Shown here: piece by piece, positions 54,773 to 63,388 of the stretch
How the letters are laid out: every line of letters starts with the position of its first letter
How positions within the stretch are numbered: position 1 is the stretch's first letter
Assembly (NCBI GenBank): GCA_018817385.1
Contig: JAHIUA010000093.1
Coordinates: 1 to 64,000 of the forward strand
Direction: 5' to 3'
Length of the DNA stretch: 64,000 nt
DNA from: Pseudomonadota bacterium
Lineage (GTDB): Bacteria; Desulfobacterota; Desulfobulbia; Desulfobulbales; Desulfocapsaceae
The notes under the pieces: generated by a model
The model's database searches: none
Seen by the model: the letters and a program-made list of their open reading frames with translations, nothing else
Told to the model about the DNA's origin: nothing
Position numbers and translations under genes: made by a program

Positions 54773-55942
54773 TTACAGACCTGAATCAAGTCTGTCCTGC
54801 AACTTTTCGTAAAATGTTTTCAGCTTCCTTTGAAAGGCAGGAAGAGAATACTCCTCCTCCACCCGTATCCTGGCCTTAGCGGCAATACCTTCCCGCAACA
54901 TCGTATCTTCAGCAAGAGCAAGGATCCCTGCTGCCATACCTGTGGGTGTTGGCTCCACAAGACAGGAAATTTCCTCATCCAAGACCTGGGTATGGGTTGG
55001 CAAGTTGGTTGCCAGAACAGGTATCCCGGAATCAAGATAGGAATAAATTTTCATCGGAGTATTATTCCCCTGCGTTCTGGGAGAGACAAGGATATCTGCT
55101 TGAGTGAGGTAATACCCCAGTTGATAAACTGGACGCTGGCCGCAAAAAAAGACATTTGCTTCAATGCCCAATTCCTTTGCTCGTTGTCTATAGCACTCAA
55201 TATCTTCTTTCTTGCCGCCGATCAAGAGAAGAGAGAGATCGGTCTTTGTGGACAGCGCCTCTTTCAGAGCGGCGAGTAACAGATCAATGCCCTGATACTT
55301 CTCAAAATTACCTACATACATGATCATGAGACCGCTTATAGCCAGCTCTTCTCGGAGATTCTCCTGCCCCTCACCTCCGCTTGCAAGCAGCGTTATATCC
55401 TCAAGCCTGGCAACAAGCTTCCCAGGAGCACATTTTTGAACTATATCCTCAAGGGCTTTACATACGGCAATCACCCCAATACTGCCTGTTATGGCCTTTT
55501 TTTCCAGCCATTCCATTATCCGGCGCACCGGTCCTAAAGATGGAAACTTATCTACGAGCTGCACGGACATACAGGAGTCCATGTCATAGACATAGGGCAG
55601 CTTGAATATCTTTTTCACCACAAGAGCCATAAAAACAGACTCTTCTACTGCATGAACAAGCTGGAAGTCATGTTTTCGGACCAGCTGAACGCACTTTAAA
55701 AAGAGAAAGAAATCACAAATAAGCTTTTTCAGAGACAATCCTGGCTTAATATTGGATATTGCGGGGATTGAGATGTGTCGATGAATGGTGACGTGAGGAA
55801 GAGTGATCTCCTCACCTTCGGCAAAGACAAGCAGGTGGACCCGATGTCCCTGCTCGGCGAGGGTCTGAGCCAGGAGTTTTACCGCGATCGGGGTACCCCT
55901 TTCCTGATAAAAAGGCTGGGGAGCGAGAAGAAGAATATTCAA
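54773..55942 (-). CDS. GT4 glycosyltransferase
   Basis: A 389-residue GT-B enzyme. The N-terminus MNILLLAPQPFYQERGTPIAVK and the HAVEESVFMALVVKK region are those of a recognised GT4 subgroup common in exopolysaccharide loci. The donor domain has YVGNFEKYQGIDLLLAA and SPRTQGNNTPMKIYSYLDSG, where the usual EX7E glutamates are partly replaced (TPMKIYSYL). The start appears to be TTG 55942. It lies 19 bp after asnB in genome order, within the long operon. Acceptor and donor are unknown. Confidence 0.82.
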   Translation of the reverse strand: MNILLLAPQPFYQERGTPIAVKLLAQTLAEQGHRVHLLVFAEGEEITLPHVTIHRHISIPAISNIKPGLSLKKLICDFFLFLKCVQLVRKHDFQLVHAVEESVFMALVVKKIFKLPYVYDMDSCMSVQLVDKFPSLGPVRRIMEWLEKKAITGSIGVIAVCKALEDIVQKCAPGKLVARLEDITLLASGGEGQENLREELAISGLMIMYVGNFEKYQGIDLLLAALKEALSTKTDLSLLLIGGKKEDIECYRQRAKELGIEANVFFCGQRPVYQLGYYLTQADILVSPRTQGNNTPMKIYSYLDSGIPVLATNLPTHTQVLDEEISCLVEPTPTGMAAGILALAEDTMLREGIAAKARIRVEEEYSLPAFQRKLKTFYEKLQDRLDSGL

Positions 55943-55969
55943 AACAATCGATATCCGTAAACGTAACGA

Positions 55970-56692
55970 CTACTTCGCATCACTGCGAACAATAATCGGA
56001 GAGCCAAACAGTTTTGTCAATCCAGTCAGGCGAAAAACAGCTTCTACTGATCGGGAAATCACTGGCTTCTTTACTTTTCGATGCACAACCATGGGCATGA
56101 AAAATTCAGGTTTGAACTGTGGCGGCTCAAAATGATTTGCACCCAATTCGTGGTGTATTTCTTTTCTGGAAAAAAGTGTATAGGTCCTGGTGTTCCCTTC
56201 CATATTTTTTTTCAAATCAAAAAGAAGATCATACAAGATATTTGCGCTTCTCCTGTCCGGATAATCAAAGAGAACAGCCTTGCCGGCAACCCGGCACATC
56301 TCTTTGATCAGCTCCTGCCATCTCTCTGCGTGGGGCAAGAGACGAAAGGCCATGACCACATCAAACTGATTATCCGCAAAAGGCAGGTGCAGACTATCAC
56401 ACGTCAGGTAGGTAAAACTTCCTTTCTCACAATACCTGTCCAGTCGCGCCCGACAGCAGTCAGCACTACCGGTAACTGTGACCTTATAGCCCTTTTCTGC
56501 CAGAGGTGTAGTCAATTGCGCATGACCACCGCCCACATCAAGCACTGAGGCACCGGCAAAATCACGCAACAGATCAAGCGTTAGCTGCGCCTGAACATCT
56601 AAAAAATAGTTGCCTACAGGACCTGCGAAACGAGATGCATAATCATCTGAAGCGGTTTCAATGTCAGCGGTTTCTAGTAACTGTGGTACCAA
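55970..56692 (-). CDS. Class I SAM-dependent methyltransferase
   Basis: A 240-residue methyltransferase. SAM motif I is ASVLDVGGGHAQLTTPL near residues 48-64; motif II includes SFTYLTCDSLHLPF, and FDVVMAFRLLPHAERW is typical of Methyltransf_11 proteins. The C-terminal part (RKEIHHELGANHF) may select the substrate. Likely methylates a glycan sugar or lipid-linked intermediate; it is distinct in sequence from the putative sugar O-methyltransferase at 44993-46000. The start appears to be TTG 56692 after GGGGAGAGG. Confidence 0.82.
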   Translation of the reverse strand: MVPQLLETADIETASDDYASRFAGPVGNYFLDVQAQLTLDLLRDFAGASVLDVGGGHAQLTTPLAEKGYKVTVTGSADCCRARLDRYCEKGSFTYLTCDSLHLPFADNQFDVVMAFRLLPHAERWQELIKEMCRVAGKAVLFDYPDRRSANILYDLLFDLKKNMEGNTRTYTLFSRKEIHHELGANHFEPPQFKPEFFMPMVVHRKVKKPVISRSVEAVFRLTGLTKLFGSPIIVRSDAK

Positions 56693-56731
56693 TTGCCTCT
56701 CCCCTCTTTCCCAAAAAATATGATGCTGCAG

Positions 56732-58369
56732 CTAAGACTCTTGCAGAACTAAGGGAGCATAACGACGCAGGACGTCCTCTATTTCTTGTTCTTTTCGTGC
56801 CTCGTTCCAAGCAAGCATCCCCCCCATGTAATTCACTAATTTTTCAAGCACCCTGCGCCCAGGATACTCTGCAGTCCCCAGTCCCGTTCTGCGCAAAACG
56901 ATATCTGCCAGTTTACAAGCCATTTCTTCACTTAGCAGATACTTCACCTCAGCCTTCAACAAGCTTGAAGCTTCGTCAATCCAGATATCAGAATCCTCTT
57001 CATTCTCCATAAAAGAAAGGATGTGTACCGCCCTTCGTCCATATTTCCTCTCGAGCAACCCCTTACATTGCAACTGGACAGGGTTCCATTGTGTAGCAAT
57101 ACCGGGAGATTTTTTTGCCGTTACCGTACCAGACTCAGGTTGGATCTGTTTTTGAATAACCTTTAGAATCTCATGGGCTATATGGGGAGCAGTGGTATAT
57201 TTTACTCCCTTGACGGAAAGTACCCTGCTGAATCCTGGAATTTCAGGGCTAAAAAAAGTCGAATTTTTTTCCATTTGAATAGTATTCTCTTCCGACTGAC
57301 TCCGCATTGGCAACAAGCCGGCATGAAAAAAAGAGATGTCTTCGTATGTCAGCTGAGCAGAGGGATAGATAGCATTTACCTCCTCCACCATATTCTGGAT
57401 CATTTCACGTTTCACCTCTAAATCATCCGGATCTGCGATACTTTCCCTATATTCCGTGCCTATCATAGTATGGCCGCGCCAGGGGACAAAAAAGTAAAGC
57501 CGTTTCCCCCTTTTTATAATTGCATCCTTGTCTTCATACTTCCCATGTCCTTCCAAGGCCACGGCATACTCTGTAAATATTTTCTTTCTCGAGACAATGT
57601 TCAAAGCCAGTGCCCATCTTTGTTTTGTATCCTTTTTCTTAGAAGCCTGAATACTCTGCTCAAGCCATGGCCCTGAGGCATTGACAATAAATCTGCTTTT
57701 CAGCTGATGGGTCTCATTGTTTAACCTATCTTGGATGGTCACCTGATAGAGATCGTCGTCTCCTTTTGCAACAGCCTTTGCCTCTGCATAATTGACAGCC
57801 ATTGCCCCATGGTCGATGCTGCCTAGTATATACTCGAGAATCAATCTTTCCGTATCCACGGCCAGTGCATCATACCAGACACCAGCACCATGCAGATCTT
57901 CACTTTCTATATCAGGTATGATTTGCCGACATTGCTTTTCAGAGACAATATGTCCTCTAGGTAAATGAATAGCAGGAGGCAGGTCGTCATTCCGATCCCA
58001 TCCTATACAATCATTAAGAAACAGTGCCGCCTGCATAACTCTTTTCCCACGCAAGCCCTTTCCATAAAGCGGCATCATACAGGCTAGAGGTTGTACAAGA
58101 TAGGGGGCAAGCCCCATCATCTCTCGCCTGGCCGTAATGGAATGTCGCATCCTCTTGATATTTAAATGCTGAAGATAGCGAAGGCCTCCATGCAGGATCT
58201 TCAGGCTGCTTGCTGACGTGGCACCGCAAAAATCATTTTTCTCTACCAGGGCTGTACGATACCCTGCCTTGGAGACATGATAAGCGATCGTTGCCCCATG
58301 AGCGCCCCCCCCTATAACAAGGACATCGAGAATATCTGCGCTGAGTTTTGTAAGATCACGTGTTGGCAT
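56732..58369 (-). CDS. FAD-dependent glycerol-3-phosphate dehydrogenase-like oxidoreductase
   Basis: A 545-residue flavoprotein of the GlpD/DAO family. The FAD-binding VLVIGGGAHGATIAYHVSKAG at 17-37 is clear, as are LKILHGGLRYLQH and VNASGPWLEQ. The C-terminal region resembles the GlpD capping domain. Eight consecutive G (58305-58312 on the - strand) encode the glycine-rich loop. It could oxidise sn-glycerol 3-phosphate, but no glpK or glpF is nearby, and its position inside a glycan operon, next to an HxH hypothetical, suggests a role in glycan or glycerol-phosphate decoration. The function is inferred only from family and place. Confidence 0.8.
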   Translation of the reverse strand: MPTRDLTKLSADILDVLVIGGGAHGATIAYHVSKAGYRTALVEKNDFCGATSASSLKILHGGLRYLQHLNIKRMRHSITARREMMGLAPYLVQPLACMMPLYGKGLRGKRVMQAALFLNDCIGWDRNDDLPPAIHLPRGHIVSEKQCRQIIPDIESEDLHGAGVWYDALAVDTERLILEYILGSIDHGAMAVNYAEAKAVAKGDDDLYQVTIQDRLNNETHQLKSRFIVNASGPWLEQSIQASKKKDTKQRWALALNIVSRKKIFTEYAVALEGHGKYEDKDAIIKRGKRLYFFVPWRGHTMIGTEYRESIADPDDLEVKREMIQNMVEEVNAIYPSAQLTYEDISFFHAGLLPMRSQSEENTIQMEKNSTFFSPEIPGFSRVLSVKGVKYTTAPHIAHEILKVIQKQIQPESGTVTAKKSPGIATQWNPVQLQCKGLLERKYGRRAVHILSFMENEEDSDIWIDEASSLLKAEVKYLLSEEMACKLADIVLRRTGLGTAEYPGRRVLEKLVNYMGGMLAWNEARKEQEIEDVLRRYAPLVLQES

Positions 58370-58388
58370 GGGTCGATTCCGCTAAAAC

Positions 58389-59210
58389 TTAAATTGAGAG
58401 ACGAAGACGAAGCTGGTTGAATAGAAACAGACTGTTTTTTTGCATACGGCCAAAAGGGACAGGGCGTATCTCTGACGACAGCAAAGCCTTTTTGAGAAAG
58501 AGTGTCGGAGAATCTCCATAAGGAGAATCCCCATGCAGATAAAACCCAAAGCTGCCTATCCGGGCAGCCTCACTGGGAAGGGGAAGGGGATCACTCCCCG
58601 GCAAGACGAGGATCTCTTTCTTTTCAGCAAGGTCAAACAGGTCTGGAGTTGACCAGAACTGTGGACGCCCGCCATTATCCCCTAAAAAGAGATTCCCCTT
58701 TCTCTGACCCGAGAGAAACTCCTTAAGGATTTCCCCCCTCTTCCCCAGCCACTTACCGGCCCCCCAGGGTAGAACAGGAATGGAATCGGCTTGTCTTATG
58801 GCGTCAACGGTCTCAGGCAGAGACATACCACTGCTGAGGCTCTGATTCAGAAAAAGAGCAAGGACCTCTATCTTCTCTCTGGTGATGACTTGCCGACCAG
58901 CGACGAGATGTATCTTTTGTTCTGGAGAATCAGGCCGCCAAACCAGCAGAGAATCTGCCTCGCCTGTTCCCATAGCGTACCATTTTTTACCAATTGTCAC
59001 CTGCCCCTGGCCAGAATCTCTACCAGCAGCCAGCTGTTGCTGAAACCAGTTGTCCTTTTCGCATTCTGTCAAGAGGAGGAGATAGGAGGACGCTTGCGGC
59101 TCACTCGTATATTGCCTTGCGGCCTCCTGGAAATTTTTCAAGGCGGAATCGAAGACGAAATCGACATCAAAGCAATCATAGAGATGGACGTGCGAATCAA
59201 CAAAAATCAT
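58389..59210 (-). CDS. Hypothetical protein with an N-terminal HxH motif (amidohydrolase/PHP-like)
   Basis: A 273-residue soluble protein. MIFVDSHVHLYDCFD puts H7 and H9 in the typical first metal-binding strand of amidohydrolase or PHP-type TIM barrels. Later possible ligands include GDNGGRPQFW and PGSDPLPLPSEAARIGSFGFY, where an aspartate after a strand would fit the barrel's end. I cannot trace all metal ligands, so catalysis is unproved. It lies 19 bp after the GlpD-like gene in genome order and 32 bp from an acyltransferase gene, all on the - strand, so the trio is probably co-transcribed. I do not recognise the family. Confidence 0.6.
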   Translation of the reverse strand: MIFVDSHVHLYDCFDVDFVFDSALKNFQEAARQYTSEPQASSYLLLLTECEKDNWFQQQLAAGRDSGQGQVTIGKKWYAMGTGEADSLLVWRPDSPEQKIHLVAGRQVITREKIEVLALFLNQSLSSGMSLPETVDAIRQADSIPVLPWGAGKWLGKRGEILKEFLSGQRKGNLFLGDNGGRPQFWSTPDLFDLAEKKEILVLPGSDPLPLPSEAARIGSFGFYLHGDSPYGDSPTLFLKKALLSSEIRPVPFGRMQKNSLFLFNQLRLRLSI

Positions 59211-59242
59211 GGCAGTCTTACGGGAACCTTCATTATTACACC

Positions 59243-60253
59243 CTAATGTATCTTCTGTCTCATTTCAAACAGATACGGAAAATTGAACTTCAATGTTATT
59301 TTGTAGAGGCCAATGGGAACAAGTAAACCAGCGCTCACCCCAATAACCATATGCAAGAACGGATTTTCAATTGAAAAGAAATTCAGAAGAACTATTCGTA
59401 CCGCCACCCCTGCTAACATATGGACAAGATAAATCTGCAAAGAATAAGTGCCAAAAACCTTGACCACAGAACAGTACTTTTTCTCTGCAAGATATTGGGC
59501 CAGCCCTATACAAAAGCTTATACCGAGACCGGCAAGATAGAGAAAATACAAGGGATGCGAACCATCGGTCAAGCGAGTTGGTTCAATTGCCCTCTCAAAA
59601 ATGTACCAGCCCGACCCTATCAGAAGGAAAAAAAGAACACAGGTACTCCCTGTCTGTATAGAGTTTTTTGCAAAATTTCCAAGATATTCTTTGGCCAACA
59701 AAGCGGATACAAAGAAAATAAACCCTGTGGAGAAACCATGCAAGGCAAGGATCTCTGTATTGATGGGACAAAAAAACAAGACGCCGGCAACAGTAATCAT
59801 CGCCAGAGGCGCAAATCTGGCAAACTGACTCAGCAGAGCATAGGAAAGAAACATCAAAACAAGGGCGTACAAAAACCAAAATTGGGAAAAAGGCAGATAA
59901 GGGATTGCCATTATATCGGCTAACTGCACCCCTCTATGGGACTGGTTTGCAAAAACCAGCTCAATACTGGCCTGCAAAAACGACCATAACAGGTATGGAT
60001 AGACGATGAATTTTACTTTGTTAACAAGAAAATTCCTGGCCCCTCGTTTCTTGTAACTCTTTTCAGCAAACAGCCCTGCCAGAAAAAAGAAAAGGGGCAT
60101 ATGAAAACTGTAAACGATACTGTCTGAAAGAAAAAAGAAATGCTCTTGAATAGGGAGATGCGCATGAAAGCCGCTACTTAACAGATGAGCATAAACAACC
60201 AGTATAATTCCAAGACCTTTCGCGTAATCTACCCAGTCTGTCCTTTGTGCCAT
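59243..60253 (-). CDS. Acyltransferase 3 family membrane protein (OafA/WecH-like)
   Basis: A 336-residue inner-membrane protein with about ten hydrophobic segments. TDWVDYAKGLGIILVVYAHL at the N-terminus is the Acyl_transf_3 signature, including the conserved histidine H23, and SFHMPLFFFLAGLFAEKSYKKR near 50-70 contains the family's FFxxAG-K/R pattern. Members transfer acetyl or other acyl groups to sugars across the membrane. It probably O-acylates the glycan in the periplasm, making it a natural opponent of the exported SGNH hydrolase at 42306-43067. Acyl donor and site unknown. Confidence 0.88.
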   Translation of the reverse strand: MAQRTDWVDYAKGLGIILVVYAHLLSSGFHAHLPIQEHFFFLSDSIVYSFHMPLFFFLAGLFAEKSYKKRGARNFLVNKVKFIVYPYLLWSFLQASIELVFANQSHRGVQLADIMAIPYLPFSQFWFLYALVLMFLSYALLSQFARFAPLAMITVAGVLFFCPINTEILALHGFSTGFIFFVSALLAKEYLGNFAKNSIQTGSTCVLFFLLIGSGWYIFERAIEPTRLTDGSHPLYFLYLAGLGISFCIGLAQYLAEKKYCSVVKVFGTYSLQIYLVHMLAGVAVRIVLLNFFSIENPFLHMVIGVSAGLLVPIGLYKITLKFNFPYLFEMRQKIH

Positions 60254-60289
60254 AGTAATAGATCACCAGGGAGTGGGAATCGTCTCATC

Positions 60290-63200
60290 TCAATTTTTTA
60301 CAATTTCAATGCCATCAAGTTGCAGGCTTACTTTGTCAGTAAAACGCACGTGAAAGCTGAGTTCTTCGTCATACTTTAATGCAAAATCAGTCTCAATGCC
60401 TGTAAAAGAGTTTTCATTGAGTTCCCCAACAGTAACATTCCGTTTGCCTAAACGTCTCAAATTCTGCCCATCAGTCACTGATACTATTGCGACCACATCT
60501 GATGGATTCAGATGAGTTGCGTCTTTCATTCGCAAGTAAAACCGTGAGGTATAGCGTCCTTTATTGTATATTCTATTGGGACCATAAACTAAATCCCCTT
60601 TTGGGCTTTTCTTGGCTATGGCCTCAATAACTTTCCCTCCGGATGCATCCTTTACAAAGACCAACTGTCCGGTCGCACCGACCATCTTTTCAGCCTCAAG
60701 AAAAGAAAGTGGTGTTTCACTGCCTGCTTTATATACAGCAATATTTTTTATGCGCACCTGTCCTTTTCCATAATAGAAAACGCGAAATTCCAATTTCTCT
60801 TTCTGGGCCAGAGAAAAGTCAAGATACAGCTTACGGTAACGCTTATTCCTAACCAACCCCTTCACTTCTCTCTGAGCAAGAACGACCTGAGCATCGCTCT
60901 CTGTAACCCTGGCAACCTCTATCCTGGCTATATTTCCTTCTGTATCTGCTTCTGTATCTGCTTCAGTATTGATTGTGAAATAACAACGATACTCACCTGG
61001 TGAATACACATCATACGGCCCATACACCACAAATCCAGCCTTATTTTTGCCTTCACTTGCCTGGAAGACTTTCTTGCCAATTTCTTTATCCGCTACTATC
61101 TCTCCTGTTTGCTGATACATATGACTATTCACATCATAAAAATAGGGCATCTCATACCAATAATTGCTGTTTTCATCCTCTGCAGCAGGAATATTTTCTT
61201 TGACTTTAAAAAGATAAATATCCTCATTTCGCCAATCAAAGGTCTTAAAATGCATAAAATTATCGATATCAACAAGCTCAAGATAGGGTGATTGAATCAG
61301 ACGTCTCACCGTGGTTAACGGTCCATAGGCTGTCACCTTTGGGGGGAAGACGTTTTCGTGTTGATGCACAGTCAGAAACTTGACATTCATCTCACGCAGC
61401 AACTCATACTGCTGACGATTTAATATTCCAGCATTTATGTCGCTCAAAGGAGCAATAACAGTTTTCAAGTATTCATTCAAAACAAGTGGGCTGTATCCGT
61501 TCACTCGCTTCACTCTGTCAAGCATAATATAATGTTGATACAGGGATGATTGGTGTGAATCTCCAGGCCAGAGAGGTACTTCCAGCAACAGCCCATCCCC
61601 TATATTCTCTTGCACATAGGTATAAATATCCTGTCCCTTATCAAGTAAGGTTATCCCGATTGGCCTGAACACGTTGTAATCTTTGAGCTGCACACCCATG
61701 GCAACAACAAACAGCAAAATCACTAGAACATGAGCCCCACGTTTTTTGCAGCGATCCTCAAGACTCTTGACAAAAAAGGCCACGGCAATAGCTCCAGCAA
61801 ATAAAACCATCACCATGATACGATTGGAGACCCGCGGGTAATTAAAAAAAGGAAAATAGTGATAAAAGAAGATATAGAGAGAGGACTTACCGAAAGCGAC
61901 ACCAAGGGCCAACACATAGCTGCAAAATGCGACAACGAGATAAAAAAGACGAATTAACTGTGCTTCTCCATCTATCCGTTCATTTTTTTTGTGAAAAACT
62001 GCATACCAGAAGACTGTCAGGAACAGACAACTGATCAAGCTAAGCGGAACTATGCCGAAATAGACATGGCTTGTTGAATGAAGGAGATCAGACAACTGGG
62101 AGCTAAATAACTCCACATCGCGCAATGTCCGGCCTCCTCCAGCTATTGTAGAGGAAATTTTATCTACTTTACTCGCTATAATCCAGAGGACAACCAGGCC
62201 CATGGAAATGATCAAGGGGATAATCGGCAGGACCATGTTTTTTCTAATAAGAATCCCATGCAGCAAAGTCTTGACCATAGAAAGCAGATACTGCCTGAGC
62301 AGAACCAGCTTCGCCCCTGCAACCAATAGCAAAAGTGTGACAACAACCAGTGTCGTGTTGACAGGTCGATAAATGAATGTCACTGCCGATAGAAGAAAGA
62401 GCAAATAGAGGGGCAACAGGGACGCGGCCTCTACAGCCAAGCCTTGACGAAAACTTAAAGAGCTGAGACGCTGATACACAGAAGCCAGGCAGACAGAAAT
62501 GAGGATGGGAACGAAGGGATAAATGCCGACCATCCACCAAAAAAATTGCGAGACAACCTTATCGTTATCACGACAAGCAAAAAATATCTGGGTATACCAT
62601 ATTGCCGCTACACCAGCCCCCCATAAAATCAAGAAAGAGCAAGAGGTTGACCATGAAGACAAAGCCCTCCACCTTACCTTGCCAATAGGGTTTTCTTCAA
62701 CACTTACAACGGGAAAGAGGGCAACAATGCGAACCGGTATAAACACTGCCAGGAACACACAAATATAATAAATCAGATGTGGTTCGAGCATTGCAAGACA
62801 GATCAAGCCAAGACTGGACAACAGCCCGTACCTGATTTTTTGTGAGCGGATACCTTTCTCTAAGAAATAGAGAATAAAGGGATATAAAAAAAACAGAAAA
62901 CCATATCCATGCCCGGACAGCACACCATGAATACGACTGGGAGCAAAAGTGAATATGACTGCCGCCAACAAGGCCCCGGTCCTGCTGCCGCTATAGAGCC
63001 GAACCAGAAGATACATAAAGACGCCAGCCAGCACATAAGAACTGAAAACAGTACAGTTATAGGCGGCCACATCCCCAAAGGGACTGAACAACATATAAAG
63101 AAAGGCCAGAGGAATAGTATTAAGACCAGATGATATATGAGGGATAACCATATTAAATTCATAAGGATTTGTATCAAATGGTATAGCCCCTATGAAGTTT

Positions 63201-63388
63201 TCTTTAACAAGCCAGAACCAATACAACAGTTGAAGCATGTCTCCCGTTCTATTCCATCCTAAAGGTCCACCATAGGGTGCATAGGGAATGCCTTGGTCAA
63301 AATATTGTACCAGTGGATAGGTAGCAATGATCGCTAAAACGAGCATTAGCAGAGCCACCAGAAAAATTTCTAACGATTTCTTAAACAT
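60290..63388 (-). CDS. Large GT-C-like membrane protein with two related C-terminal beta modules
   Basis: A 1032-residue protein. About 12-14 hydrophobic segments run from residue 8 to 570. WNRTGDMLQLLYWFW at 45-59 is the acidic first-loop motif, and PFFNYPRVSNRIMV near 513-526 resembles motifs of YfhO/6-PTP-synthase-related membrane glycosyltransferase proteins. Residues about 755-895 and 896-1032 form two similar beta-rich modules, each with a VYGP-x-x-x-Y-x-x-G-x-Y core (VYGPYDVYSPGEY at 788-800, VYGPNRIYNKGRY at 934-946). They are probably periplasmic and carbohydrate-binding-like. A 12-bp tandem repeat encodes TEADTEADTE near 808-817. It overlaps the next GT4 gene by 8 bp. Class likely, reaction unknown. 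Confidence 0.7.
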   Translation of the reverse strand: MFKKSLEIFLVALLMLVLAIIATYPLVQYFDQGIPYAPYGGPLGWNRTGDMLQLLYWFWLVKENFIGAIPFDTNPYEFNMVIPHISSGLNTIPLAFLYMLFSPFGDVAAYNCTVFSSYVLAGVFMYLLVRLYSGSRTGALLAAVIFTFAPSRIHGVLSGHGYGFLFFLYPFILYFLEKGIRSQKIRYGLLSSLGLICLAMLEPHLIYYICVFLAVFIPVRIVALFPVVSVEENPIGKVRWRALSSWSTSCSFLILWGAGVAAIWYTQIFFACRDNDKVVSQFFWWMVGIYPFVPILISVCLASVYQRLSSLSFRQGLAVEAASLLPLYLLFLLSAVTFIYRPVNTTLVVVTLLLLVAGAKLVLLRQYLLSMVKTLLHGILIRKNMVLPIIPLIISMGLVVLWIIASKVDKISSTIAGGGRTLRDVELFSSQLSDLLHSTSHVYFGIVPLSLISCLFLTVFWYAVFHKKNERIDGEAQLIRLFYLVVAFCSYVLALGVAFGKSSLYIFFYHYFPFFNYPRVSNRIMVMVLFAGAIAVAFFVKSLEDRCKKRGAHVLVILLFVVAMGVQLKDYNVFRPIGITLLDKGQDIYTYVQENIGDGLLLEVPLWPGDSHQSSLYQHYIMLDRVKRVNGYSPLVLNEYLKTVIAPLSDINAGILNRQQYELLREMNVKFLTVHQHENVFPPKVTAYGPLTTVRRLIQSPYLELVDIDNFMHFKTFDWRNEDIYLFKVKENIPAAEDENSNYWYEMPYFYDVNSHMYQQTGEIVADKEIGKKVFQASEGKNKAGFVVYGPYDVYSPGEYRCYFTINTEADTEADTEGNIARIEVARVTESDAQVVLAQREVKGLVRNKRYRKLYLDFSLAQKEKLEFRVFYYGKGQVRIKNIAVYKAGSETPLSFLEAEKMVGATGQLVFVKDASGGKVIEAIAKKSPKGDLVYGPNRIYNKGRYTSRFYLRMKDATHLNPSDVVAIVSVTDGQNLRRLGKRNVTVGELNENSFTGIETDFALKYDEELSFHVRFTDKVSLQLDGIEIVKN
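60939..60968. repeat. In-frame 12-bp tandem repeat inside the 1032-residue gene
   Basis: Two and a half copies of TCTGTATCTGCT (+ strand) encode the TEAD repeat in the linker of the first beta module. Because the unit is a multiple of three, slippage would lengthen or shorten the protein without a frameshift. Confidence 0.85.

Noticed and set aside
58305-58312. Run of eight C (+ strand) in the GlpD-like gene
   Set aside because: It encodes the conserved glycine-rich FAD loop, so codon constraint explains it.
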